A stretch of DNA of 64,000 nt from Polytrichum commune. Taxonomy: Eukaryota; Streptophyta; Polytrichopsida; Polytrichales; Polytrichaceae. Positions 50,501 to 62,410 of this stretch are shown here, piece by piece. A model generated the notes under the pieces. That model made no database searches. It was not told where the DNA came from and was given only the letters and a program-made list of their open reading frames with translations. Position 1 is the stretch's first letter. Every line of letters starts with the position of its first letter. Location: NCBI GenBank assembly GCA_950295325.1, contig OX485807.1, positions 13,605,001-13,669,000 on the forward strand, read 5' to 3'. Both the position numbers and the translations under genes were made by a program.

Positions 50501-53269
50501 CAATATTTGTATTTTGTGTCATATGGTGTGTTGTGTCATTGTGGTAACTTTTCCAATGACACTTCTCGTGAACAAATTCGTTACGAGTATTGTCATGCAT
50601 GATTGAAGTTTGGATGAAATCCATGCCAATTGTTCAAACGAAGTTCGTGTAAAGAAATAGTGTAATGGATGATGGACAATTGGATAGTAAGTGACAGTAA
50701 TTGCAACATTGTAAATATATAATGCCCACAAAAAATTTCCAAGGAATGAGAAATAATGTTAGGCTTACATTTGGTGTTGGCCACACTACATGGGTAGTTT
50801 ACAATAAGTATTGACCACAACAAAAATTGGTGGCACTAAATGAAATATGGAAGTGTAGTTTAGTGTGGCCCATGATATTTGCCATTGACCCCATGTGAGT
50901 GGTCTTGCAATCACCAGGTGGCACCGAATTAAGGTGCCATGGAACACTTGCTCTTGCATGACTAATCGCGGAGGCCACTCACCATCCCTTGCCTTACCCC
51001 ACCATTCCTTCGCCATTTCACTAGATCAACTAAGTAAACTTGTAGTTTAGTGTAGAGCACGCTATTTGTCGTCAACTAGTGTACGTGATCTACATTATCA
51101 TTCATCATTGACCCATGTAAGTGATTTTGTAATCACTAGGTGGCAACTATAGGATGTGGTATGAGACACTTGTTGTTGCATGTCAAGTAATGGAGGCCAC
51201 TCAAATCAAGATAATTCTAACCAATTTTTGAAAAAGTACCATTTCAATCTTTTTAAAACACATGTCTACATTTGGCATCCATTTTTAGACCCATGCCTAA
51301 GCACACATCACTCAAAGAAGGTGTCCGTTTAGGATGAGTAAGGGTGAGTAAGGGTGAGTTTTCATTCACGCCACTTGCCCACTAGATTCTAGATAATAGT
51401 GGGTCCGAGGTGTTCGCATGCAATTTAGCGCAAGCCACGATCCAACCAAGTTCTGGGAGTCCGCTAGAATGTGGGGACTATGGACACGGGCCACTAGACT
51501 TCCATGCGCCCACTAAAAAATCTTAAACTTACAAGTGTTGGTCATCAAAGGATTGAAGACGTAATTTAGGAGGAAGAGGTTTAACTTGGCGGAGGTTAGT
51601 AGGTGGTCCTAACTTTAAGAAGATGGAAGTAGCTAAACCAAATATGATATTTAGTGTCACCAATTCTAATTGTCTTCCTCAGTGTTAAGTGTAAACCACA
51701 ATATAAAATCACCAACACTAAATGCTAACCCGACATTATTTGTCAATCCTTGTAAAAATTTTGGGGAGTTATCGATTCACAATGTTGCAATTACTGACAC
51801 TTACCAAGCGAATTCTTACCCAAATTTCAATCATACATTATTCCATGACAAGTTGTCGACAAAAAATGTAGTTTTGGCCAATGGATGAACTCATCCATCA
51901 TCCATGACAAGATTTGTTCACTTATTCATAAGAAGTGTCATTCGAAAAGTTACCATAGTGACATTTAATACCATATAACTCTAAACCTCACCCCACTAGG
52001 CTCCTCTACAATTTGGGTGGGTTTGTCCTTATTCACACTTCAATCTGGTTGGCAATTGACCTACATGGAAACTCACCTTAATTACATTTGTTCACTACTC
52101 TTAGTGGCCCATACTATTTGTTATCAAGCAACTTAAATAATTTTGGAAGGACCAGGCAACACCAAATTAAATGGCATAGGACACTTGCTACCACATGACA
52201 AGTCCCAGAAGTGACTGTACACTATTTTGCCCAACAGTGTGGGTTATCATTCGGAGTTACATGTTGTTATAACTTTCTACCAAATATCATATTCTTTCTT
52301 GCATACTACCTACATTAAATACGATATTTGGTGTCACTTACTATTTCGAACTACAATGTACGCAATGCTAGATCCATTTACTGTACATCTCATATTTTGC
52401 CGACAAATGTTAAATTGGTAGTTTGGATATTGACAACTTTACTTGGTAAACATTTATTCCAACAGTAAAAAGATATAGCACCATGTAAGTTCAAATAGTA
52501 AGTCACACTAAATATCATATTTGGTGTATTTATGTTACTTGCTTAAGATTTGATACTCTTAAGTAAAGTGTTCCAGCAATGCGAAACTCCAAGCGGCAAC
52601 CCACACTAATTAAACTAATTAGTGTAATCAACTTGGCACATCAATTTTATTGCCACACAAAATCAAATATATACAACAGTGACCTAGTGCGCCACACAAT
52701 TTAATTGCACATTCACATTCACCCCACAAAATCTCGTGCACAAAGCCTCAATAATAGGAGTGATGCACACATGTTGACCTTGCCATTCACATACACATAA
52801 AAATATCTGCGACCTCCTTCATCTTTCCTCTACTTCCTTTGCTGAATTTCAGACCAATCGCAGATTTTGTGTACCTAAAAATGCATTATAAGCCCAACGT
52901 ACCCATGTACACCTCCATCCTTAGTGTGGATGTATGAGTGGACTTCACATTTGATAAAATGTCCATTTAAGATTTTACTCTTCAATACCAAGATTGCACC
53001 TTTTCAATGAGACAAAATGGACATCTTCAAACCCACTCAGCACTATCCATTTGAGGGACCCTATTTAAAGATATTGAGCATTCAGCTTTGAAAATCCAAA
53101 CTCAAATCACATGAGGTCTGGAATTGGTAAACTCACTTACATTAGCCTCTTTGTGAATTAGGTATTTGATCCAGTCTGTATCTCTCACAAAATACCTCTA
53201 AGCATGTGAACTGCTGAAAGTATTCATTTCAGTCCTACATAGCTTATAACTACAATAACTCAATTGGTG
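50501..53269. repeat. Repeat-rich intergenic with several R2/R3 copies
   Basis: No gene is visible. R2 copies lie at about 50540-50740 (reverse) and 51770-51970 (forward), and R3 blocks at 52240-52620. Palindromic ACTAAATATCATATTTGGTG-like motifs recur near 51645, 52315 and 52508. The copies are partly nested. Confidence 0.55.
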
Positions 53270-53560
53270 TTGAAAAACATCATTTCCACTCAATCAGCAA
53301 GCCCCACCAAACAATGAACAGGGAGAACCAAGCGCAAGTTACAAATGAACCAGTTTGGTTTGAGAAATAACCTGTTGAAGTTCAAAACTTCACGAAAATT
53401 ACTGAGCACTGTAGATGAATCTATGGAATATACCTCTCAAATTAATAACGAAAAACCAAAAAGATGTCAATATGGAACATGTTCGATTTGGAAACACTAG
53501 GATCTTGACAGATTATGCCCAAGAATCTCCCCAGACACTGCCACCAAAAACTGACCAATC
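53270..53560. repeat. Dispersed repeat shared with 5280-5560
   Basis: Co-linear match to 5280-5560 (see that entry). It lies about 700 bp beyond the OST48 stop codon, so it may belong to the gene's 3' flank that was copied elsewhere, or be an independent repeat. Confidence 0.65.
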
Positions 53561-54261
53561 CACATAAGGTTCAAGGCTTGCATATGTCAATAGTGTAGTT
53601 ACCCACCCAATAGGTTCAGAAGTATTCCAACTTTGATTTTTTCCTTGACATGCACACCAAGAATACAAAGACAAATGGAGTTGGATCTGTCTGAAGTGAC
53701 GATATCTTCATGGCTGGAAGCTGAGAGCAGATTGAATTCTAATCCCGAAAGCCTTCATCCACAACTTTGTTGCGTTATCAAATCAACACGACAAAACCTA
53801 TGGGTGCAGTTTACATATCTTGAGGGATGGGAGAGAGAGGAGAAAATGATCCTCATGGATGACTTTTTCTGGTCAAAAAATTCATTGACATAACAGAACG
53901 ACAAACAAACGTGAGCTTATTTCACCGATAAGAATAATCACATCATTGTTTGATCCACATACATCATTTTTCCTTGTCTGAATGAAGTGACAAGACCGGG
54001 AATGTCAAAAGGTTCAAGCTTGAAACTTACCTTGAAAAATCCAGAACCTGGGCTTTTGCTTCCTAATATGATGTACGTAACTCTTGGGCATAGAAGGCAT
54101 CTACAGCTGAGCCGGTTAGCTCTGAATAAGCACAAACTCACATGCCTGCCTTTGCCATCCTCATGCTCTCAAGAAACCTCAATATGAATGTCTTAAGGAC
54201 AATGTCTTTACAAAGTAAAAGATAACTAGAATTACCAGAGTATCTACCTCACCCCCCTCAC

Positions 54262-55575
54262 TCACTTGTGGTACAAGAAAACAATGCCAAATACAAAAAA
54301 AGCGGCCATCGTTGAGAATGAACCTGCATAGTAGGGGAAAGCAGATGGGATGAATCTCTCATACTCATCATGCCTAAATGGTCTGACAGGAATCTGCTTG
54401 GCAAGGGAAAGGGTACTGTAACCCAACCGTCTGTACTCCACTTTGAACTGAAATACACCATACACATCTGGAACTTGGAATTGTGTCGAGTACAATCCCT
54501 TACCATTGTGAGAAAGGGTCTTCAGCACATAAGGGCTCATCATATAAAACTGAACCTGCACATCATCCGCCTGGTATGGCTGCCATTCCTTTCCAGTCCA
54601 TTCATAAATCTCCACTGAGTATTCAGCTTGGTCTGTAATGCGGTACATGGCAGGCTCATTAGTTTCTCCAATCTTATGGTGATGCACATTCACGGCCTTG
54701 AGGTGACCGCGTTCATGAAACGTCCACTTAGTGAGCTCCACTGCAAATTGCTGGTTCCCAGATTTCTCATGCTTCTTCTTGCTCCCTGCCTCGTGTACAG
54801 AGGACTCAAAGAACTTGTTGCTAAATAGCTCCAGGGATCCCGAGATGAAAACCCTAGCATTGTTCCTTGCCTGAACCACAGACACCAGGGATATGCTTGC
54901 ACCTGTTAGATTAGGGTTATCAGTAATCTCAGCATCGATCTTCCCCGAGAAAGCAGAAGGCGATCCAGACAGAACCTTCACAACCAATTCACTCGAGGGG
55001 TTCACAGAATGTGCGAGCCCCCGGAATAGAATAGGTGCAGTGATGCCTTCCTTGCCTAAAAGGACATCAGAATCGATGGCAATGTCAGCTGCAATAAGAG
55101 AATGGTCACTTCCGAACTTAGTGATGGCGTATTTCATATGGTCAATCACAACAGCCCTGTCAAACTCATCAAAATCGGCACCACATTCCACGGCAATGTC
55201 ACGGATGACATCGGATGTCTTCACATCAGCTGCCAGAATTAGGTCATGGCCGGAGTCAACAAAGTCCAAGACTGCAGCCACATCCAGATTGCCTCCCAAG
55301 CTTTCGACGTTCGGTGCAAACAAGATGAGGAAATCGTAGTGATACTCTCCGTATGATTGGAGTGCCAATGAGGAATCGTCAGCCAATTTGATGTCGAGCT
55401 CAAAACCCCTGTCCCGTAGGGTTTGGAAGTAAATTGAGTGGGAAGCCTCCAGAGCCAGATCGTCGACTAAAACGAGCACGCGGCGATCGGTAGGTTGGTC
55501 TGGGGAGAAGCTGGAGCAGAGTAGCGGCAGTAGAAGCATCGCCGTTAGGCCGAAGTTCCAGCGCGCGGACGCCAT
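54262..55575 (-). CDS. OST48: Oligosaccharyltransferase 48-kDa subunit (OST48/DDOST), intronless
   Basis: This is a non-catalytic subunit of the ER oligosaccharyltransferase, which transfers the lipid-linked glycan to Asn in nascent proteins. One open frame of 1,314 nt gives 437 aa, the length I recall for Arabidopsis DGL1. ATG 55575 was chosen because it opens directly onto a signal peptide, [20 protein letters not shown]; the frame extends upstream without another ATG. Family segments seen are [56 protein letters not shown] and [16 protein letters not shown], and a single C-terminal membrane helix [14 protein letters not shown] ending at the stop. No intron interrupts it, whereas the neighbouring genes have 11 to 13 or more exons. 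It may be a fully intact retrocopy or an ancestral loss of introns. No poly-A remnant was noticed. Confidence 0.96.
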   Translation of the reverse strand: MASARWNFGLTAMLLLPLLCSSFSPDQPTDRRVLVLVDDLALEASHSIYFQTLRDRGFELDIKLADDSSLALQSYGEYHYDFLILFAPNVESLGGNLDVAAVLDFVDSGHDLILAADVKTSDVIRDIAVECGADFDEFDRAVVIDHMKYAITKFGSDHSLIAADIAIDSDVLLGKEGITAPILFRGLAHSVNPSSELVVKVLSGSPSAFSGKIDAEITDNPNLTGASISLVSVVQARNNARVFISGSLELFSNKFFESSVHEAGSKKKHEKSGNQQFAVELTKWTFHERGHLKAVNVHHHKIGETNEPAMYRITDQAEYSVEIYEWTGKEWQPYQADDVQVQFYMMSPYVLKTLSHNGKGLYSTQFQVPDVYGVFQFKVEYRRLGYSTLSLAKQIPVRPFRHDEYERFIPSAFPYYAGSFSTMAAFFVFGIVFLYHK

Positions 55576-55810
55576 CGTTTCGTTTCGTCGCTGCTCCGAT
55601 CCGAAAAACTCCCCAATGCGCTGCAAACCCTCCAAAACCTAGCTCCACCCCAAGACACACGCTCAGCGAGCCCTAACTGACCGGGCGAGCGACGGGGAGA
55701 GAGAGAGAGACCGAGACCGGTTGGCCAGGTTGACTGGGTACCAGCCGGTGAACGAGTGACCTCCCAGCCGGTGACTGGCGTGAATGGAAATAAAATAAAT
55801 GTAATTGAAT
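55576..55810 (-). promoter_or_regulatory. OST48 5' flank
   Basis: It contains a GA run on the plus strand (about 55696-55712) and paired CCGGT-type blocks (GACCGGTTGG, CCAGCCGGTGA). Most of it is repeated, in diverged form, at 56450-56499 plus 57000-57175. Confidence 0.55.
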
Positions 55811-55835
55811 AGACATTAGACCCACTTACTACTTA

Positions 55836-56322
55836 GGGCCACTTCACACACGAGACTGAGGGCCCGTGACCATTACACTTCAAGCACTCTCATTGGTGGG
55901 AAAGGCGGAGCAGGTCCAAGTTCGCTTGAGGGACCAACGGAGTATGTGAATGCAAGATGGTTGTAAAGTCTACATGGATTCCTACATGGCATCGAATGGA
56001 TCATGTTCCATGGTCACTTGGATTATTTTCAAAACCAACCTCTTGGAGGTTGGCCTAACACAAACCCAAGAGATCATGGCACTCCAAACACTCACAACCG
56101 TTGATTTATTTTATTTTATCATGTGTGAGGACCTGTGTGAACAGACATTCATTGAAATAGCATCTGGTTGAGGGTCCGGTCACATATGACTTCACACTAC
56201 AGTTGAGGATCCGTGACCACACTATATGATTTTGGAGGTGTGTTGAGACGGCCTTTGGACACTTTCTTTTGGGCGCTCACAATTTCATGGTCACGGCACT
56301 TGGCTTGTGTGTGAAGTGGCCC
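55836..56322 (+). mobile_element. Harbinger-like MITE, family M1, copy C, TTA target duplication
   Basis: 487 bp from GGGCCACTTCACACACGAG to GTGTGTGAAGTGGCCC, flanked exactly by TTA (55833-55835) and TTA (56323-56325). This is the clearest copy for defining the element's ends and its 3-bp target site. It sits about 260 bp upstream of the OST48 start. Confidence 0.88.
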
Positions 56323-56449
56323 TTAGCATTCTAGAACATGGGCCAATTGTTCGCTTGGGTATCCCATATTTTACGGTGTGCAGTTTAGATGGGGTCGACA
56401 CAATCATTTTGGAACCAAATTATGTTAATATAACTCAATGAAGGTAAGT

Positions 56450-57175
56450 GTATTAATCTGAAAAAACTACTCAATGCGCTACAAATCCTGCAAACCTTAG
56501 GGCCACTTCACACACAAGCCAAGAGCCGTGACCATGAAATTGTGAGAGCTGAGAAGAAAGTGTCCAAATGGCGTCCCAACACACTTCCAAAATCACAAAG
56601 TGTGGTCATGGACCCTCAAGTATAATGTGAAGTCATATGAGACCGGGCCCTCACCCAAATCCTATTTCAGTGAATGTTTATTCATGTGGGGTCCTCACAC
56701 ATGACAGAATATAATAAATCAATGGTGATGATCATTCAGAGTGCCTTGGTCTCCCATATTTATGTTAAGCTTACCTCCAAGAGGTGGTTTTTGAAAATAG
56801 TCCAAATGACCATGAGACGTGCTCCATTTGATGCCACGTATGACTCCATGTACACTTTACATTCATTTTGCATTCACATACTATGATGGTCCCTCAAGCG
56901 TAGTGTGAAGTGAACTTGGACCAGCTCCGCCTTTTCCACCAATGAGAGTGCTTGAAATGCAATGGTCATGGGCCCTCAGCCTTGTGTGTGAAGTGGCCCT
57001 TGGCACCAAACCAACACACACATACACGCTCAACGAGACCTTGTCACCATACCAACCTAATTGACCTTATGGTTGAGGGAGAGAAGGAACACCAATTGGC
57101 CAATTTAACTGGGGCTCTGGTTCATGAACAAGTGACCTTCTAATCGGTGACCATGAAATGATATTAAATGTAATG
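56450..57175 (-). repeat. Diverged duplicate of the OST48 5' flank, split by a MITE
   Basis: 56455-56499 (CTCAATGCGCTACAAATCC and following) matches the start of the OST48 5' region near 55606-55650. After MITE D, 57000-57175 continues the match in order: CACCAAACCAACACAC, ACGCTCAACGAG, GAGGGAGAGAAGGA, CAATTGGCCAA, GGTTCATGAACAAGTGACC and AATCGGTGACC, corresponding to 55655-55780. The copy contains no OST48 coding region beyond its first few upstream codons. Confidence 0.8.
56500..56999 (-). mobile_element. Harbinger-like MITE, family M1, copy D
   Basis: 500 bp from GGGCCACTTCACACACAAGCC to GTGTGTGAAGTGGCCC, inverted relative to copies A-C. Flanks are TTA (56497-56499) and TTG (57000-57002). 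It interrupts the duplicated OST48 flank, so it inserted after that duplication, or the duplication excluded it. Confidence 0.85.
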
Positions 57176-57183
57176 ATAGTTAA

Positions 57184-57572
57184 GGGCAAGGTTAGTGACC
57201 TTGCACATGCATCTCCATTTGCACTTTTTCATCCGCAATGCGGATGCAGATGCATGATACTGGCCGAGTCACCTTGCTATACCCTAAAAGTGGATGTAAA
57301 ATAATACATGAAGTGCAGAACTCCCTGCATTTCGGCGAGATATGCAGGGAGCCTACTATCAGCTAAGGACAAACAACTTCATGGCAGTTTTTAACTAAAT
57401 ACAACTCAATATGGTAGGGCTGCAGAAAACTACAAATCATTTTAGAGGAAATCCACGAGGTAGGAAGGTAGAATGAGTGGCAGTTTTGCCTACGTCTGCA
57501 TCTGCATTTTGGGTGGAGGCCACTTTTCATTCCCGGATGTAGATGGAGATCCAGGAACGACTGGGCTTGCTC
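57184..57572. mobile_element. MITE with TAA target duplication
   Basis: 389 bp with ends GGGCAAGGTTAGTGACCTTG and a right end whose complement reads GAGCAAGCCCAGTCGTTCCTG. TAA lies outside both ends (57181-57183, 57573-57575). The subterminal blocks CATCTCCATTTGC, GCATCCGCAATGCG-like and GCAGATGCA recur inverted near 57500-57550. Unrelated in sequence to family M1 but of the same superfamily type by target site. Confidence 0.65.
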
Positions 57573-58521
57573 TAAGCATTTGAGAGGTCCGTTGCACGAA
57601 AATGAGTATTTGAGTTGAATACTATCAATTTTAGCCAATTATGTCAAAAGCAACCCTATGTAAATTTGATACAACTTTGGTTGATAAGTTCTTTATCATG
57701 ACTTCATGTAAGACAACTTGAAATCAATAAAGGTTTTTTTTTTTTTTTTTTTTTTCCCCCAGTTGCATGCATGGATACAACTACTTGTGGGAGTATGCAC
57801 GATATTTGCAGTTCGAACTAAAAGTGGATTGATGTGGGAGGGAAGATTTATGAATACAAATACAACATCGGGTGGGCTTGTTGTAACCCTTGAGAGCAAG
57901 GCTACCCCAAACTCAACCCAAATTCCACATGTAGACAACCCTACTACTACTACTTCTAGGAGGATTGGCATGTACTTAAAAAACCCACTAGAGTGATTTT
58001 ATATATTTATAGTCTTTAATGTGTATGTTTCAAAAAATGTTTTAATTACAATTATCCCATGTTTTTTTTTTGTTTTGAAACTCAGTCTCCCTCAACAACA
58101 ATTAGTGTGTCGTTGTTGCTAATTCTAATATTAGCATAACATTATAATACAACGTAGGGAGTTGGTTCCTTTTCTAGAAGGGGACAACTACAACAGGTCC
58201 CAACAAAGCCCACAAATCCAATAGTGCATGTATTTTTGGGATGTCATCAGTCGACTGCCCAACCGTTGTTGGGCCCCACGCAACAAACAAATTGGTTAAA
58301 ACTATTTACTAAAAAGCGACTCAGTTTTTGGTAACAGTAGCCCGCGTATATATTTGCCTGCCCAAAGTGAACAATAATGAGGCTAAACATTGTTCAATTT
58401 GCAAGGGCATGACATGATTCTCACAAGATTCTTAACACTAGGAGTGCAACACCATAGTGTTGAGTAATGTTATGTAATGGAGTGACGTCTTTTCCAATAC
58501 CCAACAACATTATGTAACTTA
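57573..58521. other. Intergenic, no gene seen
   Basis: It includes a T run followed by C at about 57734-57760 and one M2-like terminus (GTTGAGTAATGTTATG near 58459). An open frame on the plus strand at 57718-57996 resembles nothing known and starts in the T run. Confidence 0.45.
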
Positions 58522-58879
58522 AAAGAGAAACTACAGTCTCCGGAGGAGACCGAAGTGAATTAAGTGTCTGTTCAATCCACCCCCAATCCGATGCCCACAG
58601 GACAAAGGTATGGAAGTAAGGATCTACTCCCCCCTTTCGAGAGTAGACACTATGGTGACACACTAAACTAGTTCCTAGCTAGCCACTAGTGCCTTGAGGA
58701 TACCGGACATGGAATCCCCCCAATGGGCTTTGAGGTACCCATACAACAAGGTCCAAGGACCCCCCACCATAGTTGGGTGGACTAAGGTGGTGAGCACCAC
58801 GCCAGCATGGGGAATAGAACCCACAACCTCCTCATTGGGAGCCATGACCCCTAACCACCAAGCCAAGCCCGTGGTGCCT
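58522..58879 (-). mobile_element. tRNA-derived SINE with 12-bp target-site duplication
   Basis: The element, 358 bp, is flanked by exact repeats TTATGTAACTTA (58510-58521 and 58880-58891). Read on the minus strand it begins with an A-box-like TGGCTTGGTGGTTAGGGG and, about 35 bases later, a B-box-like GGTTCTATTCC, the layout of an internal RNA polymerase III promoter. The body contains GGGTACCTCAAAGCCCA, and the 3' end is T-rich (TTTCTCTTTT), as in Au-like plant SINEs. Confidence 0.85.
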
Positions 58880-59224
58880 TTATGTAACTTACATTTATAG
58901 TCGATCGCACTAAACCTTGTGTGGCTCTAGTTTATATGAAAAAACATATTCATTTATTCCGTGACAAAATGCACAAGAAAGTCATACTACAATTTGGCAC
59001 AAGGCAATGGTTGTGAATTAGTGTGGTAGGTTGTATGAGTGGGTTGATTCAATCTTTTTACTCGAGATCGAAATGGTGTTGCTCAAACTATGGGAGTTGC
59101 AAGCGACCCATAAGAACACGAGGTTGGGCATTCCACTCAATAAACACCCTTTAACCACATCGCGCGCTTACCAAGTTAATTCGTCACCTTGAAGTGTTAA
59201 TCTTGTTTGGTTCTAACTTACTCT

Positions 59225-59530
59225 AAAGACAGTTAACAATTAATTATGCCCCCTTCCCACTTGACTTTAGCTTAGCCTGAAAGTTGGTTCTAAAAAACAC
59301 GGCCTTCACACCATCGACACTATCTAGTCCCGAGCCCAGTTGGCAAATGATGTGGCATGGTTTAAAAGTGGAGGTTTTGAAGCCTCCAGCACCGACCCTC
59401 CCATCGGTACCCAAGTTAGACATGAGACAACAATGTAGGACCTCTAAAAACACTACAACAGAACACGTCTTTTACAACTGGGTTTTTCAACTTCTACAAG
59501 TGAAAAAACCTGGACTTTACTGACATGGAA
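59225..59530 (+). repeat. Dispersed repeat family R4, copy 2
   Basis: Inverse partner of 50220-50500, starting at GCCCCCTTCCCAC and running through CACGGCCTTCACACCAT to ATGAGACAACAATGTAGGA. Non-coding. Confidence 0.65.
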
Positions 59531-59933
59531 AACGACCAGTGGCTTCGGACAAGAAGTAAAGTGTGGTCATAGTTATGTCGGGCAGGACATTCCCAATGGA
59601 CACGTTTCCAATGGCAGTGAAGTTTGGGATGCTCCAGTGCTTTACTTCTTAAAGTTGTGTCCTACTTCACTACACCTCGTCAATATAAGTAAGATAAGAC
59701 ACACGTTCATATAACTAGGTCAGTGGACTCATGGCACTGGCACCAGTCATGTATGGTGTTTGCACTTCACTACACAACGTCATAACATGTAAAATGCATA
59801 TACATACATTCCAAATTACTAGTCAACGTTAACAACGTGGTTGAAACAAATAAGTTTTCACGTGACGATGATTAGTTGAATTAATTTTCACACATTACTG
59901 TTTCCCGTAATCGCGGGCAACAAAGCGGGAAGT

Positions 59934-61400
59934 CAATAACGTTGCGTAGTAAACATCTCTGACTTCTAATAGTAAATAAATACAACAAATGCATTTTTTT
60001 TACTACATGTCGTGATATCTACTTCACTGAATGGAGTAATGTTTACATCAACCAGTGATTTATGGCCTATGTTGTGAGGTCATGTAGTTGTTGTATGTCT
60101 TTGTTACGTATTACTAGTAGTGAAGTGTATATGACTTTGCCAAGTCATATGTTTTTAATGCAAATGATTGCGTTTACTGTATCGAGTAACATGGGGTTCA
60201 CTTGACATAGTGATATGTTCTTGGCATACACATTATATTGCTACTGGTCATACTAGACAATAACTTTGCGTAGTAAGCGTCCGTGACTGGTAGGAGTGAA
60301 TAAATATGGAAATAACATATATTTATTACTTGAAGAAGTAATATCTACTTTACTATGTAAAGTATTGTTGACAACAAACTTTGGTGTTTTTCCTACGTTG
60401 TGAGGTCATGTGGTCTTCATATATCTTTAGGGTTTATTACTAGTAGTAAAGTTCATGTCCACTTTGCTAAATGTCATATTTATGATGCAAATGATTGCGT
60501 TTACTGCAACTAGTAACATGAGGATGACTAAACAAGGTCATATGTTTGTGGCATATACCATATATTTCCATTTATCATACAAAATACAGTCACCTACGAA
60601 ATGCAGTCACACAAACATGGTAATGATGTTAAAAAACCAAATCATATTTATACAATAGTATGTCATGAGTGTTTTACAAATCGCTACTAACAATGGTAAG
60701 CACTAAACTCCAAAGGGGTAAATATCTAAAAATCAACATAGGTCTACAAATCCACTCCACACTCACGTATCTGCACACAACCTTACACAGTCACATGTCC
60801 AAATAATGAAATGGCCCTTTGTTTGGCCTTCGTGGCAAGGGGAGATTTACCACCCCGACGCTTATCTACCAATTCTTTGTCTTTTTTTTTCTCCATCTTC
60901 TTGGAGCCATTTTTTGATGGGCTAGACCTCAATTTCTCTACAATGTTTATTCAACCATTTTAGCCTTACATTGATTAATACATTGTAAACTGATGTAGAA
61001 AATGACATTAATGTTAGTTCTACCGAACATGGCCGAAAGTTCCTCCTTTCCTATCAACTGATCCAATATTGGCAAATTCAACCAAATTGAAACAAAGACT
61101 TGGTTTGAGCAACTGTGGGATGGTACCTAGGTTTAGAATTTCCTACAACTGGTTCTTGGTATGCATCACTTTCTACATAAATGTATATATCTTGAAATGC
61201 ATCTCAAATGTTTAAATACTCCACGGCTTTACAGCTATCACATTACTGCTTATAGTAATATATAACAACTATGTTGCAGGCCAATAACTATACGTAGTAA
61301 GCGTCAGTGACTACGGGTTGTAAAAAAATACGACAATGACCGTTATTGCATACTGGCTACAGTGATACTTCACCATGTGGAATTATATTTACACAACAAT
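59934..61400 (+). repeat. Satellite-like direct repeat, period 324 bp
   Basis: Two adjacent units (59934-60257 and 60258-60585) share CAATAAC...GCGTAGTA at their starts, GTTGTGAGGTCATGT in the middle and GCAAATGATTGCGTTTACTG near the end. A third partial unit starts at 61282 (CAATAACTATACGTAGTAAG). The DNA between 60590 and 61281 is not part of the array. Confidence 0.75.
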
Positions 61401-61539
61401 ATAACTTAGCATAAACACTCCGAATAATGCAACCCTCCTTCGTGAGAATGTAATATTTTTGCAGCATTACACCGGCCTCCAAAGTTAATTTCTCGCCTTC
61501 ACTCAGACGTATACGTTTTGGTTTAGGTCCCCTCTTTCA

Positions 61540-62326
61540 CATACACACACACACACATTTTCATTCATACAAATATACACATACCTTTGTCAATGCATTT
61601 GATGTAGACATTAGGTTACACATTCCAAACCCTAATCTTTTGATTATTTCTCATATCCACACTAACAATCTTCTCATTACATTCACATATATATTCACTC
61701 TCACATACATACACACACATTTTCATTCATACAAATATACACATACTTTTGTCAATGCATTTGATGAAGACATTAGGTTACACATTCCAAATCCTAACCT
61801 TTGGATTATTTGTCATATCCACACTAACAATCTTATCATTACACTCACATATATATTTACACACACACACCCACATATTTTCGTTCATACAAATATACAC
61901 ATACCTTTATCAATACATTTGGTGAAAACATTAGGTTATACATTCCAATCCCTAACTTTTGGATTATTTCTCGTATGCACACTAACAATCTTATCATTAC
62001 ACTTACATATATATTCACACACACACACACACATATTTTCATTCATACAAATATACACATACCTTTTTAAATGCATTTGGTGAAGACATTAGGTTACACA
62101 TTCCAATCTTTAACTTTTAGATTATTTCTCATATGCACACTAACAATCTTATCATTACACTCACATATATATTCACACACACACACACATATTTTCATTC
62201 ATACAAATATACACATACCTTTGTCCATGCATTTGGTGAAGAGATTAGGTTATACATTTCAAACCCTAACCTTTGGATTATTTTTCATATCCACACTAAC
62301 AATCTTATCATTACACTCACATATAT

Positions 62327-62410
<84 letters not shown>

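Noticed and set aside
54893-55339. 148-codon plus-strand open frame opposite OST48
   Set aside because: It is the antisense shadow of the OST48 coding region.
55576-55635. Upstream extension of the OST48 frame by 20 codons ([19 protein letters not shown])
   Set aside because: It contains no ATG, and the signal peptide begins at the ATG at 55575.
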